Below, piece after piece: positions 57,974-64,000 of a stretch of 64,000 bases of DNA. Under the pieces are notes generated by a model. It was not told the DNA's origin. It ran no database searches and saw only the letters and a list, made by a program, of their open reading frames with translations. Each line of letters opens with the position of its first letter. Positions within the stretch are counted from its first letter, which is position 1. The stretch spans positions 868,001 to 932,000 of the forward strand of contig JAMYGW020000009.1 of NCBI GenBank assembly GCA_025617375.2, written 5' to 3'. The position numbers and the translations under genes were made by a program. This DNA comes from Acarospora socialis (lineage: Eukaryota > Ascomycota > Lecanoromycetes > Acarosporales > Acarosporaceae).

Positions 57974-59689
57974 TTAGAAGATGGTGCCATCGGAATGAAT
58001 CATGATCGGAGGCTCCTTGGTGTTTGGCCTTGACACTTCGGCGAGTTCGCGGCCTCCCTGTTCCGGGATTCAGTAATGAGTTCATACAATCATAACGTGT
58101 CAATAGAACAGTCTGTACCTTCCAGGTACCCGCCTCAAGCATCTGTGCCAATGTCAAAGCGTCTCCTCTGGAAGTCAACCCCAGCATACGGTTGACCTCT
58201 CCCAGTAATTCATCCAAAAAGCCCACGGTCAATGCTCTCCATTCAACAATTGCATCATCACCAGCATTGAACAATGGTACAACTTCCATGTTGGGCTGAC
58301 CTTCCAACATTGCGTTCCTCCGGTATGCTTCCAATCCCCTCCTACTGTCTGCCTCTTTCAGTGTTAGCAAGCCAGTATCAATTAGCAGGCCTCCATTCCG
58401 GTACTCGGGTAGACCTGTCAGCAACTCCTCGCCTGCGAAATGGATGTTTAAAAGTTTCTTCATTGGCGCCATAAGCGAATAGCACAGCCATTGCGTGAGC
58501 TTGTGGAAGGGTACAACGGTTTCCCACGGCTCTGCGGGCGGCGAGCGTGGCATTGACGAACATGGCCAAGCGTCACCGAGAGATATTCCATCTATTTTAG
58601 TTCTTGTCGAAGGCCAGATTGTGGAGAGTCCATCGACAAGAACAGACCAAAGTGTCGGGAGGGGTACAACGGGGACAGAGGACGCCTGTGTGGAAGGGTG
58701 AGAGAGGAGATAGTCTAAATGAATTGGCACCATTAGACGTCTCCAGTCAAACTGAACGAAGAGATTGAACACCATACCGAGCATGTTCCCTGGACGTGCA
58801 TCAACGCCGAAGAGTTCTCGATTGTTGAGTGCATCTGCCAAGCTGACCAACAACCCCGTACGTCCTTCCAAACCAGCGATCGGGTTGGTCGCAGTGACTT
58901 GCAAGCCTCGGGCCAACTGCTCCACGTCCAACCTCTTCAGCGCGGCACCGTCCACCTGGCAAGGCACGCTACCGTTACTGCTGAACAGCCCAGCCTTGAA
59001 CATTTCCAGACTTGCCACCGCCAGCCCTTCGCTCCGCCGGTAGAATCGGCCCGATTCTTTGCTCTTATATGACCATTTCGCACCGGCGCCTGCATCGAGA
59101 AGGACGGAGACCAGAAAGAGGTCGATCAAGCGGCGAGTCCGCTCCTGGGCGTCGACCTGGGAAGGCCAAGAAGCGAGCAGTTGATCCACACGCGGACGAC
59201 CACCGACTTCAAAGTGTTGCCATCGGCCGTGTGGCGGTATAGACTTGTAGTCAGGGGCGTAGTCTCGCTTCACGCAAAGATAGCCTGTTAGCTGATGCGC
59301 TGCTCTTCGTGGGCTTTGCCGCTGTGCAGACTGCGCACCTTTATGATTGAACACACATAGCCGGCCGTGTCCTTGAACTTTGCCGGATCGACATCGAAGT
59401 GGGTTAATTGGTTCCTCTTGGCTTTCTGTAACACCAACCTGGATCTTTCCCTTACTGAATATATACTTCTCAAGTAGGCGGCAGGGTCTAAGGATGGATC
59501 GGGTGGTTTGGGCATTGCAATGTCCGGAATCTTGACCGTGGCCGGAAAGGCGGCAGCGCCATTGGTCGAATTTGTAGGAAGTGGAGGTGATTTGATGGAA
59601 GGGTTCGAGTTACGATTTCCAATTGAGGTAGACGAGTCATTGTCGCCTTTCAGGGAAGGTTTGGAGTGTTTCTTGCTGAAAAGTCCCAT
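57974..59689 (-). CDS. URC4: Uracil catabolism protein 4 (DUF1688)
   Basis: Three exons, 59689-59339, 59267-58119 and 58057-57974, encode 527 residues. The protein belongs to the URC pathway of uracil degradation described in Lachancea kluyveri; its biochemical step is not settled to my knowledge. Key segments: YLRSIYSVRERSRLVLQKA, HFDVDPAKFKDTAGYVCSII, then across intron 1 KRDYAPDYKSIPPHGRWQHF, VLLDAGAGAKWSY, GMVFNLFVQFDW and HFAGEELLTGLPEYRNGGL. The end is PNTKEPPIMIHSDGTIF, reached only after splicing the last intron (gtacag...ggaacag). For intron 1, an acceptor at gcgtgaag (59268) gives IIK-RDY directly; the more obvious gctaacag acceptor breaks the frame. The first 70 residues are Ser/Pro/Asn-rich and probably disordered. 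Confidence 0.9.
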
Positions 59690-60914
59690 GGTTTGGTCGG
59701 TGTGAGATCTTCGGCTTTATCGATAGTGATACGGCAGGCGTCGGTGCTCGTGTCGTCGCCGACAATGCTTTCAGCGTCAAGAGATCCTCAGGAGAAATGC
59801 TGATCTATATTGTTCTTGGTGGAACGACGTCGAAGCGGTCAAATAGAATTGAATAGCTTTTAAGCAGCTACCTAGGTAGGGTCCACGAATGCCGGAGCTA
59901 ATTCGGCATCAAAGGAGTGACAGGTAACGTCGTGTGTGATAAGAAAAGGTGGGGAGGACTGTCAATGCCGACTATAGGAAGTCCAGGACAAATAGGGGAG
60001 AAGATTGCAAGGCAGTTACCCTAGTGGTTTGATTTGTACGGTCCCTAAGGTAGTACTACTGCTAAGTCCGAGTACCTGCACCCATGCCATCTGTCGTGCT
60101 ATCGGAAATATTCTCATCGAGCTCATGCAAGGTACTCGAAGCCAAGTGCAGCTACAGCGGAGGCGAGCTGCAGGAACGAACAGGGGACTCGAGGAGACGT
60201 CGATGCAAGGGGAATGGTACGAAACTGGAAGTCCGCATAAGTTCCCCGCAGACGATTTCCCTGCCAAGACCAGTCTCACAGATAATCATATCCTCTCCAG
60301 AAGAGGTATACAGAGATTAGAATTGTAAGTCTCAATACCTATCACCAAGGATAGGTTACTAGGATAGGTTTATGACAGGTTGAAGTATGACGATGCACAG
60401 ACTATTCGATGATAGAGCGACACAATATATCTCTATTGATATCAAGACTTGCGGAGAAGCCTCATACTTATAGGCTCTCGCTTAGCTATGCTTACTAAGA
60501 GTTGGTGTCATGACTGCACTAGGGTATTGTCTGTAATGCCCTGACAATTGCCCCCCCCTTTTGGTGCTGGCCCTCCAGTGCCTCCATTGCGTTAAGGGTT
60601 CGTTGAGGATTTCGTTGCGGTATGAATACCTCACTATGCCATGTTGAGTTGCTGCTAGCACCTCTTGTTAGATCCAGTTTAGTCTAGGAGGAATTTTCTC
60701 GTCATGTCCAATTGAATCTGGCGATGTTATTCACAGAAGAGGAACAACAAAATGCTTCTTCTCTTCTCTCTTCTTTCTTTTCTCTCCATCTTTCCTTCAT
60801 ACACGTCACCGACAGCAAGCTCTACACCGACGTTATCTCGGCGCGCTAGCTTGACCCAGTTCTAACGGCAAACCTCAGACTTGGTCTAAGTCTGAAGGTG
60901 GCGAAGAGCACACA
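59690..60914. other. Intergenic with LTR-like sequence
   Basis: The LTR-like stretch 60373-60547 and a CT-rich tract at 60754-60800. A short frame from 60750 begins like a signal peptide (MLLLFSLLSFLSIFPSY) but stops after 37 codons. Confidence 0.5.
60373..60547 (-). mobile_element. LTR-like sequence beside a G-rich tract
   Basis: Plus-strand ends tgacagg (60373) and ccctgaca (to 60547) are near-perfect inverted termini. The adjacent minus-strand tract aaaaggggggggcaat resembles a polypurine tract followed by tgtcaggg. An internal minus-strand TATA-like ctataagtatgagg fits an LTR promoter. No internal coding region is seen. Confidence 0.35.
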
Positions 60915-61136
60915 ATGCTCCGAACAGCTGCCATCCGGCTTGCGCTGTTGAGGGTTGCACCTCGGACTTCCCTCGCACTATATGCTTCTCCAGGAGTAGC
61001 CTTGGGTCTGGGGATTAGGGTGCCGGTCACGCAGGCAGCAACCTTCAGTACTGGATATTCCAACTGGAATATTTCATCAATGAGGGTCTGCAGCGCACTT
61101 AAGGCAATGATTCACTTCGCGATGCGCAAACTATGA
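60915..61136 (+). CDS. Short ORF with mitochondrial-presequence-like start (weak)
   Basis: A 73-residue frame that starts MLRTAAIRLALLRVAPRTS, Arg-rich and free of acidic residues, as in mitochondrial presequences. A strongly CT-rich stretch lies at about 60754-60800, as in fungal promoters. A possible intron (gtctgc...gctaacacag, ending at 61148) would shorten it to about 66 residues. No family recognised. It may be the first exon of something longer, or chance. Confidence 0.25.
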   Translation: MLRTAAIRLALLRVAPRTSLALYASPGVALGLGIRVPVTQAATFSTGYSNWNISSMRVCSALKAMIHFAMRKL

Positions 61137-61180
61137 CCGCTAACACAGAATAGATCAATCATGGCAATCACCACTTAATC

Positions 61181-61531
61181 ATGATCTACTATTACAAATC
61201 GTCATCCATCTACGAACTCGACATCGCAGTCCCGAAAGAGAAGAATATGTGGGCTTACGTCTCTGATAATAAGCTGCATGTTGAATACAAAGGTGGTTGC
61301 CTTGCTGAGTTTCTGAAGGAGAAGTTTTCAAACCTGTCCAAATGGACGAAGGAGGAAAGGAAGCTGTGCTTAAAAATAGTGGAGCTCTGTGGCGGCGGTA
61401 AGATTCGGGTCATCCGTGTCATCAGCAAGAGTTACAATTGCGAACCGTTCGAAGCAGAGATGAAGTGGGGAATCGCAAGGACTGGAAGAATAATTGTACA
61501 AGACCTTATGAGGAGGGGCGGGATATCCTGA
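61181..61531 (+). CDS. Short hypothetical ORF (weak)
   Basis: A 116-residue frame starting MIYYYKSSSIYELDIAVPKE, Lys-rich, with normal-looking composition (NLSKWTKEERKLCLKIVELC). Not joined in frame to the upstream short ORF by any splice I can place. No motif, signal peptide or recognised homologue. Confidence 0.28.
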   Translation: MIYYYKSSSIYELDIAVPKEKNMWAYVSDNKLHVEYKGGCLAEFLKEKFSNLSKWTKEERKLCLKIVELCGGGKIRVIRVISKSYNCEPFEAEMKWGIARTGRIIVQDLMRRGGIS

Positions 61532-62655
61532 AGCAGGATTTGGGTGATGGTGTGATGGTCCGGCTTTGTAGAGGAGAACACTTGGGTCCGGCGGTACATG
61601 TTGGTCCAACTTTGTGAGGACAACATGAGAGATAGTTCGGGAATCGAGGATTCGTTTATGCAATATTGCTGCTCAAGCAAGCGGGCTTTGTTTCCCTGGC
61701 GACGCACGCCAATATGGCTCCAAGTGGATAATGCATGCAGATGCAGCCGTATAAAAGACGGTGATAATCTGACCAGCCCTTTGCGACCTCACTGTCGCCT
61801 ACATCACACATACGGTATAGCTGCGACTTTGGGCATCTCGCTGTCACCATATCATCAGTAAGGTAGTCCATCTAAGCTGTAACAATAGCATCGTTTGTGG
61901 ATCTAGATGATGTTGATGAGCAGGAATTCCAGAGCTTTATCCACCGTGTCCCACAAATGCTCGATAACACACCTATATCTAAGAGTTCATATATATATGT
62001 ATCTTTGATCATATGAAGTTATTGCGGTATTATATCCTATTGCTGGTCACACAGAATAGAAAGGAACAGTGTGGGAGTGTGTATTGGAGGAAGGGGCTAG
62101 GTGCTGCCATTCGGAAAAAAGTTACTGTACGAAGCACCCTTCGGTCACGCTGTACCTTACACAGCATCTCCGACCACCTATTCCAAGCAGTCAAAGGTCT
62201 CTGTCAATGTCCACAGGATCCGATGGGCTGTGTGCACGTGGATTGCATTGCGTCCTAGGGGATCTTGTTGCAAAAAAGTCAATTTCGAGATTGGTCTCGG
62301 AGAGGTAACGAGCTGATGAGGTAGATTTGGTGTTGGGTATTGAGGTTTTGCAGTCGAGTATAGAATGCAGTAGAAGTGATTTGGCTAGGGTTAGAAGAGG
62401 TAAAGGGTGGAGATAACGGGTAGGATGATGAGAGATGAGGTGGGCTGAGATGCGTGCTTCGATTTATTTGTTGTTTAGGGCAGGCATGCCATGCCATATC
62501 ACGACATCTTTCCAATGAGTTGAGTTTTGTCGTACTGTAGATAGTTAGTCTTAGGTGTAAAATCGCCGCCCATGAGCGAAATATAACTACAATCTATATA
62601 TATATATATATATATACATTGCCAAGACCCTTCGATAGCATGTAAACGCAGTCTA
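61532..62655. other. Intergenic
   Basis: A (TA)n microsatellite at 62595; no gene supported. Confidence 0.55.
62595..62617. repeat. (TA)n microsatellite
   Basis: About eleven TA units, just downstream of the stop of the minus-strand gene at 62656. Confidence 0.9.
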
Positions 62656-63829
62656 TCAACACTTAGGCTTGAACTTAAGATTGTCCAGCGTCCTAGCCAC
62701 CTCGTCTCGTACACCATAATCGATCAACTTCCCCGTTCCCGGCTCGATTGCAGCACCGAAGTCGAAATCTGCTGGCACGCTCGCAAACCCGCCGAATTGC
62801 TTCCTCACATCAATGACGTTCATCAGGCCCTGAGTGTTCACGGTGAGCTTGGGACTCGACGTCTCGCCCGTGAGCGAGTTCGTGGCAGCCTTGTACTCGA
62901 CCTGAGCGAGATCCTGCGGGATGTTCAGCTGCTTGGCGATGGCGGTAGTCGCGCAGGCTGCGTTCTTGGGGTCGGCGAGGAAAAGATTGGCGGCGTAGAG
63001 GGCGCCGAAGAAGCGGGTGATGGTGATGCGCTCCGTGCGGTTGCTCAGAGACTCCTCAGCCACGGTGATGGCGGAGGAGGATAGCGGCTGGATGAAGTCG
63101 GAAACGCGGGCGAGAATGTTGGGGGTGCTGGAGTCGGTCAGGGCTTGGCCGAAGGCGGTGAAGGGGTAGGTTAGGATGGTGGCGTAGACGGAAGCGCCGG
63201 TCGTGGTGTAACCGGTGGTCAGGGCGGTGTAGCGAATGTTGGTGGATCCGACCGTCTGGGGAGCGACTTAGTGAGAATGATCGGAGTTGAAGCAGTCGAA
63301 TTGGGAGAGGGAGCAATACCTGGAAAGTGTAGTCGCCGTTCTGGAGCTCGAGACCGAAGGTACTGAGGACTTTGCGGAGGATGTAGGCGTAGCCGCTGAC
63401 GGGAGAATCGACGATGACGGACTTGCCTTTGATGTCGGCCACGGTTTTGATGGATTGCGTAGAGGCAATAACCAGATCGGGACCGCCATCGAGTTGCCCA
63501 AGCACGGTGAGATTCTTGTGCGAATTGAAGCGCAAGTTGACGGCATTGTCGATGGTGCCGGTTAGGACATCGTAGGCACCGCTTAGGAGGTTACCGTAGC
63601 CGACCGGCGAGTTGGGAATTTGCAAATAGGTGACATTGAGGCCGGCGAAGGTGAAGAAGCCTAGCTGGTTGGCGATTGAGTAGGAAGCCGTCTGCGTGAA
63701 GGCTCCATAGTTGACAGGAGCCAATGGCCGACTGCTAGCATCGTCGCAAGCAGAGAGGCCGAACAACAGAGTTGCAGCAATGCTGATGGTGCGAATCAGC
63801 TGAACTGGGAATGTGACTGTGACTGTCAT
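62656..63829 (-). CDS. NMT1/SsuA-type solute-binding-like protein with lipobox
   Basis: Two exons, 63829-63320 and 63255-62656, with a 64-nt intron (gtattg...ctccccag), encode 369 residues. The fold is that of periplasmic substrate-binding proteins for nitrate, sulfonate or thiamine-precursor transport: VNYGAFTQTASYSIANQLGF, LNVTYLQIPNSPVGYGNLLS, DVLTGTIDNAVNLRF, PDLVIASTQSIKTVADIKGK and SVIVDSPVSGYAYILRK are the usual order. The N-terminus is a signal peptide ending LFGLSACDD, which matches a bacterial lipoprotein box (L-S-A-C). Fungi have no SsuA-type ABC importer, so the partner is unknown; a secreted binding protein or a moonlighting role is possible. A bacterial origin is inference, but the intron shows it is now a normal fungal gene. 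The end is LDNLKFKPKC. Confidence 0.82.
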
Positions 63830-63878
63830 TGTGCATATGCCAAGCTTCTAACTCAGATACAGTGCAGCAAGAATATCG

Positions 63879-63934
63879 GAGAGAGATAGAGCAACAAGAC
63901 AGAGAAGCGAGAGATAAAGAAAGAGAGAGGGGAG
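63879..63934 (-). promoter_or_regulatory. Pyrimidine-rich promoter tract of the 63829 gene
   Basis: The plus strand is nearly pure purine here, so the minus strand is CT-rich (ctctctttctttatctctc). It lies 50-105 nt upstream of the ATG, the usual place for a fungal transcription start. Confidence 0.4.
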
Positions 63935-64000
63935 TACAAATAAGAACAATGATATTCCTTCTCATTGCAGTGACTTCATTCGGGACATGGCACGGCAAAA

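Noticed and set aside
59268-59290. gctaacag as the acceptor of URC4 intron 1
   Set aside because: It puts exon 2 out of frame; the acceptor 17 nt downstream (gcgtgaag) gives the expected IIKRDYAPDY.
62595-62617. TA run as a special signal
   Set aside because: An ordinary microsatellite in a 3' region.

Overview
The window is nuclear DNA from a filamentous ascomycete (Pezizomycotina; class not determinable from sequence alone). The grounds are intron-containing genes with short introns (mostly 43-90 nt, GT-AG, CTRAY-type branch points), pyrimidine-rich leaders, fungus-specific families (a giant DUF6606/DUF3638/DUF3645-type protein, a fungal NB-ARC-TPR protein, a WW protein, a DUF1688/URC4 protein), and duplicated DNA scarred by C-to-T and G-to-A changes like those left by repeat-induced point mutation (RIP).

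Layout: 0.3-5.3 kb holds a methyltransferase-like protein, a vacuolar aminopeptidase I (M18) and a small secreted protein. 7.1-16.9 kb is one gene of about 3174 residues in five exons, including a GC-AG intron. 19.5-26.3 kb holds a disordered conserved protein, the large subunit of chromatin assembly factor 1, and ceramide glucosyltransferase. 27.5-31.4 kb encodes a 1199-residue secreted, repeat-bearing surface-type protein in seven exons, two of them only 17 nt. 32-42 kb holds an uncharacterised protein, a secreted amidase, dipeptidyl peptidase III, and a tail-anchored-looking fungal protein. 42.7-46.4 kb is a STAND/NLR-type gene (N-terminal domain, NB-ARC, TPR). 46.6-47.8 kb is a PQ-loop transporter. 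48.0-49.1 kb is a scrambled, RIP-like duplicate of the 40-43 kb interval with a solo LTR at the join. 49.2-50.8 kb is a trypsin-like protease. 53-60 kb is a block of housekeeping genes, all on the minus strand (ankyrin protein, WW protein, Gtr1/RagA GTPase, URC4). The window ends with an NMT1/SsuA-type solute-binding-like protein carrying a bacterial-style lipobox.

The least ordinary part is 40-51 kb. A membrane-tailed protein, an NLR and a trypsin-fold protein lie close together, and DNA from the NLR 5' end and its neighbour was copied 6 kb away, mutated and rearranged. The two paralogous copies give presence/absence evidence for mobile insertions: a 306-bp TA-flanked inverted-repeat element sits only in the original, and a roughly 80-bp hairpin element sits only in the copy. 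Another TA-flanked MITE family is present at 17.6 and 31.6 kb, with a probable degraded third copy at 1.5 kb.

Splice sites were placed by hand from frame continuity, splice consensus and family similarity; no alignment or expression data were available.
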